Source: Russula earlei
Taxonomy: Eukaryota; Basidiomycota; Agaricomycetes; Russulales; Russulaceae
Reading direction: 5' to 3'
Length of the DNA stretch: 64,000 bases
NCBI GenBank assembly: GCA_025769875.1
Contig: JAGFNK010000066.1
Coordinates: 62,001 to 126,000, forward strand
Every line of letters begins with the position of its first letter. Positions within the stretch are counted from its first letter, which is position 1. Positions 45,944 through 58,005 of this stretch are shown piece after piece. Both the position numbers and the translations under genes were made by a program. Under the pieces are notes generated by a model that was not told the DNA's origin, did no database searches, and was given only the letters and a program-made list of their open reading frames with translations.

Positions 45944-47809
45944 CTACATATCTCTCCCGAAAGGTGGACAGGTCATGAACAAGGGCTCCTCTGGCTCCTC
46001 GAAGGAATGATCAGGGACGTCACCGAACGTGGACCCCGCCGTATAGATTTGCACATTCCCAGGTAAACAGACAGGTATTTCAAGTCCCAAAGATGACATC
46101 TTGTGTCCATCCAACACTATAATCAGAGTGTGATTGATGGACCGTTCGTGCGTTAGATGCTTTTCATTCCACGAGAGTAGCACGTTGATATCCAAGGTCG
46201 TCGGGCGAATGAGGCAAACCTTGACTAGTTCCGGTAGGATGGCCATATCCTTCACATCTCGATCAAGAGTCACCATGCCTTCTACAACATTGGAGACGTC
46301 CATATCGGCGAGGTAGAGCTCTTTTAGAACTGTCAACCGTCCGAATAGAATTCTCCATGCGTCGGCGTGGAAAGATGAGGCAGTTTTTCGTAAATTGAGG
46401 TGCAGCACTCGTATTTGCGAGCAAGGAATGGAATGCAGAAAACTGTTCAGGGCGGCCTCCGGCCACATATCATGGGTCTCCGAGCCCCGCAGACGATATG
46501 ACGTGGAGACACCGGATTGACGGGAGGTGGCGCTATATCGGACAGATCCCTCTCCGAAGGCCTTCAAATCGTCTCGGAGCGAGAGCTTTTCGACGATCGC
46601 AAACGTCGGCAGATGATGAACATCGTCGGGGAACGGAGATGGCAAAAGCTCATCTAAATGAGATGGGTCCATATCCCGATGCACCCGAATAGAGCACAGG
46701 TGAGGGAGTTGGAGGTGAGATAGAACCCGCGACGCCACCGCCCTCTCCGTCAGAGTCGCGACAAAAGTTAGAAATTGCATATGCGGCAAATGGATTGGAG
46801 GGCGGCTGTCGGAGGTGTTGATAGAGGGGCCGGCGTCATCTAACAGGAGCTCTTCGAGGTAGGAATTAGCCTCGAGGAGGTCGAGAAACTCCGTCATGGA
46901 AGGTCTCTTTTCATATTGGGATTGTGAACTTAACGCCAAATGGGTTAGGTGACCGAAGGAGTGCCCAGGAAACGGCGAGAACGATTCAACGTGGAGATGT
47001 GTGATGCGTGATATGTCGCCACCAAAGATCGAGGGAAGAACAGGAGCGTGGTAAGAACCCCACATTGCGGTGCACAAACGAAGGCACTTCAGCCTTGGGG
47101 CGAAAAATCCACAGGTGGATAGGAGGAAACGCGGGACGTCGTGCGACGAACACTTGAACGGAACACAGATCGACACGCTCTCGATTCGAGAGGAATACGG
47201 CGAGAAGAAGTTGGATATTTGTTCTCCGCGGAAAAGGGTCGAAATAATGATGCTGAGGGATGCCTCCTTCGACCGTTCCAAGCAAAGCGCAGCAAATTGA
47301 AAGTCGTGGATGGCGCCCTCCTGAAGATGGATCGTGTTCCAAAGCGCGGGAAATCCGAGTGCCGTTTGGCGCCAGTGATGGCAAACCAAAGAGAGCGTGA
47401 TGATGCGACGGGCTGGGTGAGCGTCTGCCTCCGCGGTACTCGCCAATTTGAATATGTGCGCGAGAATCTCGCTGGGAATTCTATTGATGATGGGCTCGGT
47501 GTTCTGCCGGCGGGCGAGGACTATATGCACGCGTGGGAGGAGCGCGGCTAGTCTTCGAATTTCTACCTGTGGGGAGGGGTTTCAATTTACCTAAATGTTT
47601 CGGTGTAATCCACAGACGTGACTGACGTTGAGACTCTCGCTAAGCCCACTGGCGGACTCCATTAGCGATTCGCGTCCGGTTGAGAAGGGGTATAAGACTC
47701 ACTCGGTAGAGTCGGTTTCATCTAGGGAAAATCCATTTTCGAATTTTGCTATGAGCGCTTCCAGCAGTGAGGCGGTACTGGCGCCAGACAAAAGTGCTGG
47801 GGATGTCAT
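45944..47809 (-). CDS. F-box protein with divergent leucine-rich C-terminus
   Basis: An SCF-type substrate receptor candidate of the large agaricomycete F-box family. The start MTSPALLSGASTASLLEALI is in a first exon; a 140 nt intron (47563-47702, GTGAGT..GTAG) joins DSTE to IRRLAALLPRVHIVLARRQN. The F-box is INRIPSEILAHIFKLASTAE through TLSLVCHHWRQTALGFPALW, residues about 65-120. The remainder has loose leucine-rich repeats such as FGHLTHLALSSQSQ, SYLEELLLDDAG and LTVLKELYLADMDVSN, and ends CPPFGRDM. Without the first exon the frame would begin at the internal ATG 47530, which would leave the start of the F-box very close to the N-terminus. The substrate is unknown. It sits in tandem downstream-to-upstream with XPD. 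Confidence 0.78.
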
Positions 47810-48271
47810 GGTAAAAATTAAGATAGGCGCTTATTTGACGTACAACGTACTTTGATATTTATACTGCCTCTGTGCCTATGCCCGCAACCGTTATGGACGG
47901 CTCCGAGATGACCGCTTCCCTCGCGTGCCACTAGGGTCGCGAATACACAAGACTCGCTTGACTTACATGGGCTAAGTACATTTCCTCGTTGCTCGGAAAC
48001 GAAGGGGACATGCCTGTAGTTGCGTGACGGAGAGTCCCCAAAAACTATGTTCAGTCTGATGCATTTCATATGTGGGTTGTCAGACAGCCGCTTTGGGTCC
48101 GGAGAGGGGAATGCTATCGCTGGCCATGATGGTGTTTCATTCCGGACAAGGATCACTCGGGGCAAACCAACGATCGGCCCGTTCAACAAAGCTACGACTC
48201 GGACCTGCCAGATACCAATAAAACGCGGGATGAAACACGAGACATGGCCCAGTTGACGCACAAAGTCCCAG

Positions 48272-49436
48272 CTAACTTACATCAGGAACCTCTCGTGTCT
48301 CCTTTTCCTTCGCAACAACTTCCCCCTGCTTTGCGCGCTCTTGCTCTCGCCGACGCTCATCCCGCTCGCGTTCTTGCCGGAAAGCAACAGCAAGGATATT
48401 GGGCCAGAGTGCTGCGCTGCGTCGGGCTTGCAAGCGGTCTATAAAAGCTGTGATCTTGTCGTGTTGGGCGCGAAGGTTGAAGACGTGTTCCTGTCGAGAT
48501 TGAGTGAGAACTCGGTGTGTATACAATTCACAAGCAAGAGGGCTCACGGCATCCGCTGCGCGCCGCGCACGATCCTCCTCCCGCATTCTATCCAATTCTC
48601 TCCGTCGCTCTTCTTTCTCTTTCGGGTTGAGACCTGCACGTGGGGTGGAGCCACCAGACTGGGACCTGCGTCAAAACTCGACACGAGCTTCATGACGGAG
48701 GACGCACGTGCTTAAAAAGTGATTCGTACACACTCTTGTCATTGAGGTTGACCTCTTGTTGATTATTGACTCGCTTTGGCCTCTTTAATGCTGACAATGG
48801 ATCCGCTGTGTCTTGCGCGATACCGGGACCTCCCTTCACTTCAGGAGGCTTGGGGCCTGGTTTTCCTGCTGTCGACTGGCTCGAGGTGCCACTAATGGAA
48901 GGAGCGGTGCCAGGTTTGTTCTTCATGATTGGAGGAAGTCGCCTCTTCTTAAATTGGGGAAGAGCAACAGGTGCGGACTCCTCCTTAAGGGCGCCTGATT
49001 GGGTAGCGGAGGTAGTGGCAATGATGGAAGATCCGGCCTCCAGTACAGCCGCGACATTTACTTCCGCTGGCTCCTCTGCAGACAATGTCTCGTCCCTAGG
49101 ACGCTTTGATCTGCCAGGTTGGTTGCGATCCCGTGCCCTTGCAGGTTGCGGTTTGCGTTCGTCCTGTAATGGAGCATCTCCTTCCTTCTCTATGTGTCCC
49201 TTCGCCTTTGATGAGGACGTCCGTCTTGGCTTGGTTTCTGAACGTGGGGGAAATGGCTCATAGTTGTCCTCCTCTGAATCAGTTGTTACTCGTCTTCTGT
49301 TCATCCTGCGACGGGCAGAGGAGGGTTCAGTAGCCTACGAAGAGAGACGTAAGGTAAAAAGTGTGGAGTAGTATTGTGAAAGAGATACCGATGAATTCAT
49401 GTCGCCTTTCTTAGGTATCTTTATGGTGAGTGACAT
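48272..49436 (-). CDS. basic, coiled, probably nuclear protein of unknown family
   Basis: Three exons. Exon 1 codes for MSLTIKIPKKGDMNSS; after an intron (GTATCT..CGTAG) follows ATEPSSARRRMNRRRVTTDS and a long disordered, charged region with NLS-like tracts (RNQPGRSKRPRDE, QFKKRRLPPIMKNKPG). A 49 nt intron (GTGCGT..CCCAG) joins DKSVYESLFKH to SGGSTPRAGLNPKEKEERR. The last exon is a predicted helical region, LACELYTHRVLTQSRQEHVF and HDKITAFIDRLQARRSAALW, ending EVPDVS at TAG. A donor-like GTAAGT overlaps this stop, so a further exon (an open stretch to about 47830) cannot be excluded. I do not recognise the family. Composition suggests chromatin or RNA processing, by inference only. Confidence 0.58.
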
Positions 49437-49514
49437 GGGGAGAAACGTCCTTCAGGCCACGGACACGTCAAAGCTACCGGCCCGGGATCGCCGGGACTTT
49501 CGCTTCGCTTCTGC

Positions 49515-51014
49515 TTGCCTTGTTGCGGCCGTGAAATGACCTGGCTTCTGCGGACTCGCCAATTGTGCCATTTCCCTAGCTGGCTGCCTATAATAGCCCG
49601 GCATCCTCAAAGCACGTCAGCTCCTTCACATATTCGAGTCCTCGACAATACTTATCTTACCGATGACTACACGAACCTCACATCCTCAATCTCGTCCAAA
49701 CTCTCTAGGCGTCTTCATGGGCTAGAGGGCCATCCGATCAGCACATTACGCTGTATCATAGAGAGCCATTTCCCGGACTTTACACATATCTCCTCACTGT
49801 CACCCATCGTTACCCCTTACCAGAATTTCGATTCGCTCTCCTTCCCGGCTGATCACCCCGGCAGGGCAAAGACGGACTCCTACTACATCAACAGGAATGC
49901 AATGCTCCGTACGCACACTTCGGCTCACGAAGTCGAAGGTATTTGCCAAGGGGACTGAGCGCTGGTTGCTCACGGCGGATGTATACCGACGCGACGAGAT
50001 AGACGCGTCGCACTATCCCGTCTTCCATCAGATGGAGGGAGCAAAAATCTTCGGCTCTGACGCATCAAGCGTTGAAAATATTGAACAAGAGAGCCAACGA
50101 CTCGAGCGCCAGCTGGCGTTGTCTAACATCGACATCGAAGACGTCCCTCATGTCTCAGAGACCAACCCAGCGCAGACTTCGCATGATGTGCGTAGTTCGG
50201 AAGTCACCGCAAAAAATCTAAAGCTCCACCTGAACAGTTTGATGTATAAATTATTCGCTGATGTCGCTGGCACGTCCAAGGACGACCCACTCCGTGTCAG
50301 ATGGATAGAGGCATATTTCCCATTCACGAGCCCAAGTTACGAGGTCGAGGTTTTCTTCCGTGGAAAATGGCTTGAGATCTTAGGTTGTGGTGTTGTTCTA
50401 CAATCAACCCTTGATCGCGCAGGTACATGACAACTGACTGCGGCCAACCCGTGAACTCAAATCAACCTTTCGACTGACAGGTGTCGCAAACAAAATGGGT
50501 TGGGCCTTTGGCCTTGGCCTGGAGCGCATTGCCATGATTCTCTATTCTATACCCGATATCCGACTATTCTGGTCCGAAGACCCCCGGTTTCTCTCGCAAT
50601 TTACACATGGAAAAATTGACGCATTCAAGCCATATTCCAAATATCCTGCCAGCTATCGAGATATCAGCTTCTGGAAACCAAATCACGATATGCATGAAAA
50701 TGACCTCTACGATGTAGTGAGGGACGTTGCCGGTGATCTCGTGGAGGATGTAACCATCGTACGACTTTTCAACTCGACTGCCATGTCGCCCTCTTACATC
50801 TGCCGTGAAGATTGACAGGTTCACACATCCGAAAACACAGCGTCACAGTCTGACCGTCCGTGTCAGTTATCGTTCATTCGACAGGTAATCTTGTCGTATT
50901 CCGAATCTGAGAATTGTGTTCATGCTCTTTAGGTCATTGGTGAACGATGAGGTCAACATATTGCAGCATCGCGTCATTTCAGGCTTGGAGCGGTTAGGAG
51001 TTGAGATTCGGTAA
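49515..51014 (+). CDS. MSF1: mitochondrial phenylalanyl-tRNA synthetase
   Basis: A monomeric class II aminoacyl-tRNA synthetase charging mitochondrial tRNA-Phe. Starts at 49515 or 49536 ([18 protein letters not shown], presequence-like). The catalytic core has [20 protein letters not shown], the class II motif region [55 protein letters not shown] and [20 protein letters not shown] (motif 3 with the active-site Arg). The C-terminal FDX-ACB anticodon-binding domain reads [19 protein letters not shown] and ends LERLGVEIR. Three or four introns; one joins EDVTI to IDRFTHP. One +1 break is needed at an extra G near 49938, between SAHEVE and [10 protein letters not shown]. Otherwise the gene is well conserved, so a sequence error is likely. 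Confidence 0.92.
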
Positions 51015-51139
51015 TTATTAGTGCAGTAATATGAGAAGTGTGCGGAGGGTGTGTTCCCAAATCTACGGCGTGAATGTGCAGGTCTAAGTGCCCCATATAG
51101 AGGTCATACACTACAGTCCCCAGAATAACCACTACATGA

Positions 51140-51948
51140 TCATGTCGTCTCCTGGGCAACTCCAACTTGCGCTGCACGCAAAACTCGATCTTTAATTGTA
51201 TAGCCCACTTTTTGGCAGTCAATGACTGTTCCGGGCTCTTTGTCCGGCACTGGCACCTGGTATAACGCCTCGTGCTTATTGGGGTCGAACTTGTCGCCTG
51301 TAGGATCAAACGGTTTCACTTGATATTTGAACAGAGTTTGCAATAGGAGACGTTGCGTCATCTCAACTCCGTGGTGCAACTCTTGCAAGTAAGCGGATGG
51401 TGTTTTGTTATCCGATGGAGATGAATCCGGTGACGAGTTCACCCCTTCTGCCGGTGTGAGGGTAGATGAAGGTACTGATTTGAGTGCGAGGGACAGCACA
51501 TCAACGGTTTCGAGGAGGTCACCAGCGAAGCGAGTGATGGCAAAGTCTCGCGTCTGCTCCTTTTCGCGAGCCGCGTTTCGCTGGAGATTTAGAAAGTCGG
51601 CTTGGAGATATCGCAGCCGGCCCTAAAATTTTAGGGTCGATCAGAGCTAGTGGGGAGATTAGCTGGCTGAGATGGGCGTACTGTTAAGTCTACTACTTCA
51701 TCCTCCTTAGCCCTGAGTTTGGTCTCGACCTCGGACGACGGAGGAACCGGGTCTTGTTTCTCCTCGACAACCTTCTCAGCACTCTCTGGGCCCTCCGAAG
51801 GTTCGCTGGCCTTTTCCGGTGTTGTACCCGAGTAAGTTCGAGACAATAACACGACTCTCCGATGAGCAGGGTAATATGAACGGGTGACAGCAAAGTTGGA
51901 CAACGATGAGGTGGCGGATCGGAGAAGGCTCAAGGCGTTGCGACTCAT
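51140..51948 (-). CDS. MGE1: mitochondrial GrpE nucleotide-exchange factor
   Basis: The matrix exchange factor for mitochondrial Hsp70 (Ssc1), needed for protein import and folding. Two exons: a presequence-rich first exon (MSRNALSLLRSATSSLSNFA) with an acidic stretch and EVETKLRAKEDEVVDLT, then an intron at 51623-51681 (59 nt, GTACGC..TTTAG). Exon 2 has the GrpE core GRLRYLQADFLNLQRNAARE, TRDFAITRFAGDLLETVDVL, LALKSVPSS, LHHGVEMTQRLLLQTLFKYQ and KFDPNKHEALYQVPVPDKEP, finishing GYTIKDRVLRAAQVGVAQ plus ETT. Total about 230 residues, the normal size. No frame break. The core motifs are unmistakable. Confidence 0.95.
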
Positions 51949-52324
51949 GATTGGCGAGGAGAATAAGGAGGGTTAATGTGGAATAGAATAGAGGTATAAT
52001 GTGCAGACCGAGCCGCGTCCTGTGAGCGTCGAATTGTTTTGAGTGGAAGAGAGGATGACCAAAAGGCGCCTTCGAAGCGCTGAAGGAGTGAAAATGGTCG
52101 CGTGTGCCACGTGAGCGGAAATTGACAGCGTCCGGGCATTTTGGGGATTTCACACACAGGACGGTCAGAGATTTGAACCTGTTGTCCCATAAGGTTCCCA
52201 AACTTTCCCAACAGAACGATTTTATGTCCCAACACGCGTCTTGTTTCCAGCTTTTGGCCCTACCAGCGTTTGTCGGAACATTCCATAAACGACTGTAAAC
52301 GTAAACAAAACAGCTGCGCGCTCT

Positions 52325-55300
52325 TTGGCTCGCTTAATGATTCAAAGTCTGCGCCCTGTACCTCAGCGGTTGCAGCGACTCTTGACATCCCACAACCCAC
52401 TGATGGCCACTGCAGTCTCAGCAAAGATAATAGATGGAACCATCATCGCAAAGTCATCATTTTTTTCTTCTTATAACTGGGAGAGACTATTAATCGTGCC
52501 CACCCAGGTCAATTCGTGATAGCGTCGCCCAGAGGATCAACGCACTCCAGTCCAGATCCCCTCGCTTTCAGCCGCAACTGACCATAGTCCAGGCTGGCGC
52601 GCGACCTGACTCAAGCGTTTATGTCCGTATGAAGATCAAGGCTGCCGAGGAAGTCGGCATTAAATACAAACATATCACCTTACCGGTAGAGGCGACTGTG
52701 GACGAGATCGTCAGCGTTGTAGAAAGACTCAACAGGGATGATACCGTTAGTGGGATCCTCGTTCAGTTGCCACTGGGTGACCACATCGGCGCTGACGGCG
52801 AACGCATTGTTACTGAAGCCGTTAGCCCAGAGAAAGACGTGGATGGGTAGGCTCTGTCGCGCACACCACAACATAGGCTCCGCTTACGTCCCATAGATTT
52901 CATGCCTATAACATAGGCCACCTGTCTTCTCGTGCCTCTTTGCCACTGTTTACTCCGTGTACACCCACCGGCGTCATGCGTCTTCTCGAATCGACGGGAG
53001 TCCCACTTACTGGAGCCAGTGCCGTTGTACTCGGTCGAAGCGATATCGTCGGGAATCCTGTTTCGGTAATGCTGCGCAACAAGGATGCAACGGTCACGCA
53101 GTGCCATTCTAAGACCAGGAACCTTCCGGAGATCGTATGCCATCACTCTATATGATTGCGGTGTATTGATAAATCCTCTTAGGTGAAATCTGCCGATATC
53201 CTCGTCTCTGCCATCGGACAACCCGAATTTGTGCATGGCTCTTGGATCAAGCCTGGTGCCGTAGTAATCGATGTCGGTACAAATTATATCCCAGGTACGC
53301 TAAGATCTTCCTTAATGACTTTGCATCTCAAATTATCTTCAGATGCGACTAAGAAGTCTGGCCAACGCCTAGTAGGAGATGTTGACTATGCTTCTGCCAG
53401 CCGCGTCGCATCGTATATTACACCTGTCCCTGGTGGTGTTGGCCCAATGACGGTGGCACAACTGATGTTTAATACACTCAAGTCCGCGGAGCGCCTCTGG
53501 GAAGATGCTGGGTCACGAAAAGTAAAACCACTCAAGTTGCACCTCAAGGAGAAAGTCCCGGCCGACATCGAGATCGCAATGGAGCAAACACCGAAACCGA
53601 TTCTGCAGCTCGCTCAGGAAGTTGGTCTGCTTGCATATGAACTCGAGAACTATGGCAGGTACAAGGCAAAGGTTGAACTCACTGTCTTGGAACGTTTACA
53701 ACATAGAAAAAACGGGAAATATGTCGTTATCTCTGGCATCACCCCAACCCCACTTGGAGAGGGTAAATCAACGACCACCATTGGTTTATCACAGGCGATA
53801 GGTGCTCATTTGGGCCGTCCTGTTTTCGCTTGTGTGCGTCAGCCTAGCCAAGGTCCAACATTTGGAATCAAGGGCGGTGCCGCAGGTGGTGGATACAGCC
53901 AAGTTATTCCTATGGACGAGGTCTGCCTCTTTGGGCTTCTGAATCTGATTCCGCTCTGAGCTTCCCTAGTTCAATCTCCACCTGACTGGTGATATACATG
54001 CCGTGTCGGCGGCAAACAATCTATTGGGTTAGCATCTTGATGACCGGCATTACAAGCATCATTAACATCTTGCTAGCTGCGGCACTCGACGCTCGGATAT
54101 TCCACGAGGCAACGCAGACAGACAAAGCGCTGTATAATCGGCTAGTGCCAGCTAAGAATGGCAAACGCGAGTTTGCGCCGCTCATGTTCAAACGCCTGCA
54201 AAAGCTCGGCATAAACAAAACTAACCCCAAAGATCTTACTCCAGAAGAGATTAAGCGTTTTGTGCGCCTAGATGTGGACCTACAGACCATTACCTGGAAT
54301 CGCGTCGTGGACACGAACGATCGCTTCCTTCGTAGGATCACCCTGGGTCAGGGTGATGCAGAAAAGGGTCATGAACGTGAAGCTGGTTTTGATATCGCCG
54401 TTGCTAGCGAATGCATGGCTGTGCTGGCTCTGACCACTGGCCTGCAGGATATGCGCGAGCGTCTAGGGGCTATGGTAGTTGCAACGAGCAAGCATGGTGA
54501 CGCAATCACAGCTGACGACCTCGGCGTGGGCGGAGCTCTCGCGGTTCTCTTGAAAGACGCGATCAAGCCTAACCTCATGCAGTCTCTCGAAGGCACGCCC
54601 GTCTTTGTACATGCTGGGCCCTTTGCGAATATTGCCCATGGCAACTCATCCATCCTGGCTGACCGTGTCGCCCTTAAGCTTGTGGGCACAGAGGAGGGTG
54701 ACCCCCATGAGCGCGTTGGGTATGTCCTGACCGAGGGCGGCTTTGGTGCGGACATGGGCATGGAAAAGTTCTGCAACATCAAGTGCCGAGTGAGCGGATT
54801 GACACCGGATGCTGTAGTCATCGTCGCGACTACGCGTGCATTAAAAATGCATGGTGGCGGACCCGATGTCACCCCCGGAAAACCACTCGCGGATACCTAC
54901 ACCAAAGAAGACCTGCTCATACTCAAAGAAGGTACGAAGAACCTGAAGCGACATATTCAGAACGCCAAGAAATTCGGCTTGAAGGTTTTGGTGGCTATCA
55001 ACCGTTTTGCGTACGGTGACTGTCCCTAGCCACCATGCTTTGCCTTTGACGGACATCCACATAGGTCCGATACCCCTGCCGAACTTCAGCTCATTCGGGA
55101 GCAAGCACTGGCCAGTGGCGCGGATGCTGCTGTTGTCAGCAATCACTGGGCCGAAGGCGGCGCTGGTGCGCGGGAGCTGGCGGAAGCTCTGGTCGCTGCT
55201 TGCGAGGGCGATTCACAATTCAAGTTCCTTTATGACTTAAACATCCCCATTGAGGAGAAGATTGCCACCATTGCCAGAGACATTTACGGCGCGGACGGCA

Positions 55301-55795
55301 TCGAGCTTAGCGATCTCGCCAAACGACAAATCGAAACCTATACCAGGCAAGGCTACGGAAACCTTCCCAGTTCGTGTCGCCGTTCCTTTGATCTGCGGTA
55401 TGTTCGCTGCATGCTCCGCGACTGACAACTTGTGTAGTCTGCATGGCGAAAACGCAGTATTCGTTCTCGCACGACCCCAAATTGAAAAACGCTCCAACTG
55501 GTCGGTCTTGACGTAAATTTGCTTGCCCCCATCTTTTTCTCACTTCGGACGGCGCATTCTCTTTTATGTTTGTTTAAAAGGTTTCGTTGTTCCGATTCGT
55601 TCGGTGAGGCTCTCAGCAGGGGCCGGCTTCCTGTACCCCCTCCTGGGGGACATGCAGACCATGCCTGGCCTCGGAACCAGGCCAGGCGAGTCCTGTCATC
55701 CTTGAATGCCTCACCTTGACCTCATGCGCTGTCTCACAGGGTTCTGGGAGGTCGGACTCGATACTCAAACTGGGCGGGTTGTTGGCCTGTTCTGA
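52325..55795 (+). CDS. trifunctional C1-tetrahydrofolate synthase (MTHFD1 type)
   Basis: Methylenetetrahydrofolate dehydrogenase, methenyl-THF cyclohydrolase and formate-THF ligase in one chain, supplying one-carbon units for purines and thymidylate. The dehydrogenase/cyclohydrolase part has [28 protein letters not shown] (the catalytic Y-x4-K), [23 protein letters not shown] and [14 protein letters not shown]. The ligase part has [20 protein letters not shown] (the P-loop), [45 protein letters not shown] and a C-terminal [20 protein letters not shown]. The last intron (about 55686-55739) appears to start GCGAGT and end CACAG, a GC-AG intron, joining RPG to [17 protein letters not shown]. The first ATG (52325) gives an Arg-rich presequence; a second in-frame ATG at 52403 (MATAVSAK) would give a cytosolic form. 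No frame break found. Confidence 0.95.
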
Positions 55796-57078
55796 TCATG
55801 CCCTCTCGTGAGGACGTGCGGACGGAATTTTATTTTTGGTACGATCGCCGAGAAGTGCTTGCGAGACGTTCGCTGTTCCCCGTTGCGGTGTGGCTTAACG
55901 ATAGATGAAACTCAAGGGGAGAAGCATAATTTGTAGCTCAGCCCCTTGAAGTACGGGATGTATTCGGTTGTTATCGCGTAGCGCTCGCGCAATTACAACC
56001 CGTGCGTGATCCATGGAACCCGGGAGTTTCGCAACAACTAGTAAATCCGGGCACAAACTAGTTCTGATTGATCGGAGACGACGTCAAACATGACATCGGG
56101 CCATTGGCTGTTGGCGAGAATGATGGGCATTGATGGTACGTCGGTAGGTCAAATGCGACGGTGAGGATCAGCCCTATCTAATCCATTGCCGATGACGCGC
56201 GCTCCTCGATCACTATCCGTACATACAGGCGGCAGCTTGAGACATTCGAGACGCATCTTGATGATTTGGTTTGATAGACGTGCTATTCATCCGATAGACT
56301 GTAATGACTCGTTGACTGTGTTAATCTACTTGTCTTCTCTTCTAAGCAACCATTATCTTGCTACTATCTTGGACCCCAGTCCACCCGAAACGTGGCGACC
56401 CAGCCTGAGCCACCACGTTGTATGTAACACAATCAGAGTCTCACACACGCCCCGCCCACACGCTACTGGTGGAGGACATATTGTAAAAAACTGCTTCCTC
56501 TTCGTTGCACTCGCCAACGCACCTTCCGCACCCTCACCCAGTTCAATCTCTACTTTACTAACGCCTCTGTGCTCCCCGTGGGGACAGCCGTCTGGTGTCA
56601 GCCTGTACAGCGAGTAGCGTTCAAGTGCTGGGCCCGGGGCCCTCCTGCATCCGATGCAATGCATATGATCGTGATGATCACAAACATGATTGGCGACAGG
56701 CGAACCAATCTACAATACACAAGCACGCAGACCTCTATAGGGCATTGAATCGCTCCTCGATCCGGAAGGCACTGGCATGCCCGGATGTACATCAATTTCA
56801 TGTTTTTTTATGGTGTGACTTCCCGATTTCCACTTTTCACTATTCTTTACCTACACGCTTTAGAGAGACCCAGGGCTCAGGACTTGGACACAGAGGACTC
56901 TGATCGGGACTCTAAGGATAGTACGCAGAACTCTGTGTTGTGAGACGACCAGATCTGACGTTTGTTGTCCCCTGAAGGCAGGGCTATATGTTAGGAAGTA
57001 GCATATGATATGGTAATCGTAAGTAGAGAAAATAGTGTGATGCCATCACCAGGCTCCCAAATCAGTTCTCCGAAAATC
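55796..57078. other. 1.3 kb gene-free stretch, nothing recognised
   Basis: Downstream of the folate gene and downstream of the minus-strand PMP3-like gene. Frames are short and show no conserved motif on either strand. No repeat or RNA gene was recognised. Confidence 0.5.
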
Positions 57079-58005
57079 TCAGAATTGATGATCAAAATTC
57101 GTCTCGACTACCACTCGCGTACCACTAGCATCATGCGCACCCGTGCGCCTCGCAGAGTCGCCATAGTGTCCTCCTTCTGGGTCCTCGGGAACGGTCGAAC
57201 CGCTTCTCTCTGAAGCGTTGTCTTCGACGGCAGTGGAGCGCTTCTTCTTCCGCCGTCGTGATGTATCCTCAGATATAGAGTATGCGTCCTCCGTGCGCGC
57301 AAATCGATCTTTCTTCACCTTTTTCTTCTTCTTCAACGTGCTTGAGCCCAGCGCAGGGCTTTCGGTCGCATCATCGAAGTTGGCAGGGTAATGCCAGCGA
57401 TTAGAACGGCTCTCGTTGCTGCCGCCATTGCTGCTGCCATCACCATAATACTGCTCCTCCTGTGCGCTCCAGAGCTCCCCATCATCGGCTCTGGGACGGG
57501 ACGGGGCTGCAGAATCGGCAGAATCGGCGGGGTTTGATATGTCGGGATTCTGACCCTCCTCCAATGGTTGGTTCTCGAGGGTCGATTGAAGGTGGCGTTC
57601 GTCATAGCGTTTTGCCCACTCGGAGCGGCGTTCCTTACGTTTTATAGTAGTAGTATCGACTAGACCATAACGCTGAGCCCATTTAGGAGTGCGTCGATGG
57701 TTCTTGTTGTTGCGGATATTCTGGATGTAAAAATTATGAACGTGGCCTGAGGAAAGGAAGTTGGGAAGGGCGGATAGTATAATGATGAGAAATTTCACCG
57801 ACCGGGGATATAACCAGCTAAGGTGAGGAAGAGATTAAGCCAAAAGTCGCCTCCGATGCCGAAACGGGCGGCAACGGCTGGGAGAACGTTAGTGAGGATG
57901 AACGGAAGGAGAAGAACAGAGCTGACCGAGGGGAGGAAAGAGGGTTCCGAGGACAAAGAGAAGTACGTTGTAACCATGGTACCTCTTTGGCTTGATTTTT
58001 GGCAT
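57079..58005 (-). CDS. PMP3/UPF0057-like proteolipid with long charged C-terminal tail
   Basis: A small membrane protein of the plasma membrane proteolipid 3 family fused to a long cytosolic tail. Exon 1 is MPKIKPKRYHGYNVLLFVLG plus TLFPPL; a 49 nt intron (GTCAGC..CCCAG) joins to AVAARFGIGGDFWLNLFLTL and AGYIPG, another (GTCGGT..CTCAG) to HVHNFYIQNIRNNKNHRRTP. This gives the two hydrophobic spans with the family's PPL..F.RFG-G-DF.-N..L...GYIPG-H pattern. PMP3 itself is about 55 residues; here about 200 more follow: KWAQRYGLV, SEWAKRYDERHL, a Ser/Glu-rich stretch and Lys runs (LKKKKKVKKDRF, RRRKKKRS), ending ETNFDHQF. PMP3 affects membrane potential and salt tolerance in yeast. What the tail does is unknown. 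Confidence 0.82.

Noticed and set aside
47818..48261. Minus-strand frame downstream of the basic nuclear-type protein (VRVVALLNGPIVGLPRVILV) as an extra exon or separate gene
   Set aside because: It could follow a donor-like GTAAGT that overlaps the stop at 48272, but it has no recognisable motif and ends without a supporting pattern; kept only as a remark in that entry.
56186..56903. Plus- and minus-strand frames in the gap after the folate gene
   Set aside because: Short, overlapping on both strands, without family motifs or plausible splice structure.
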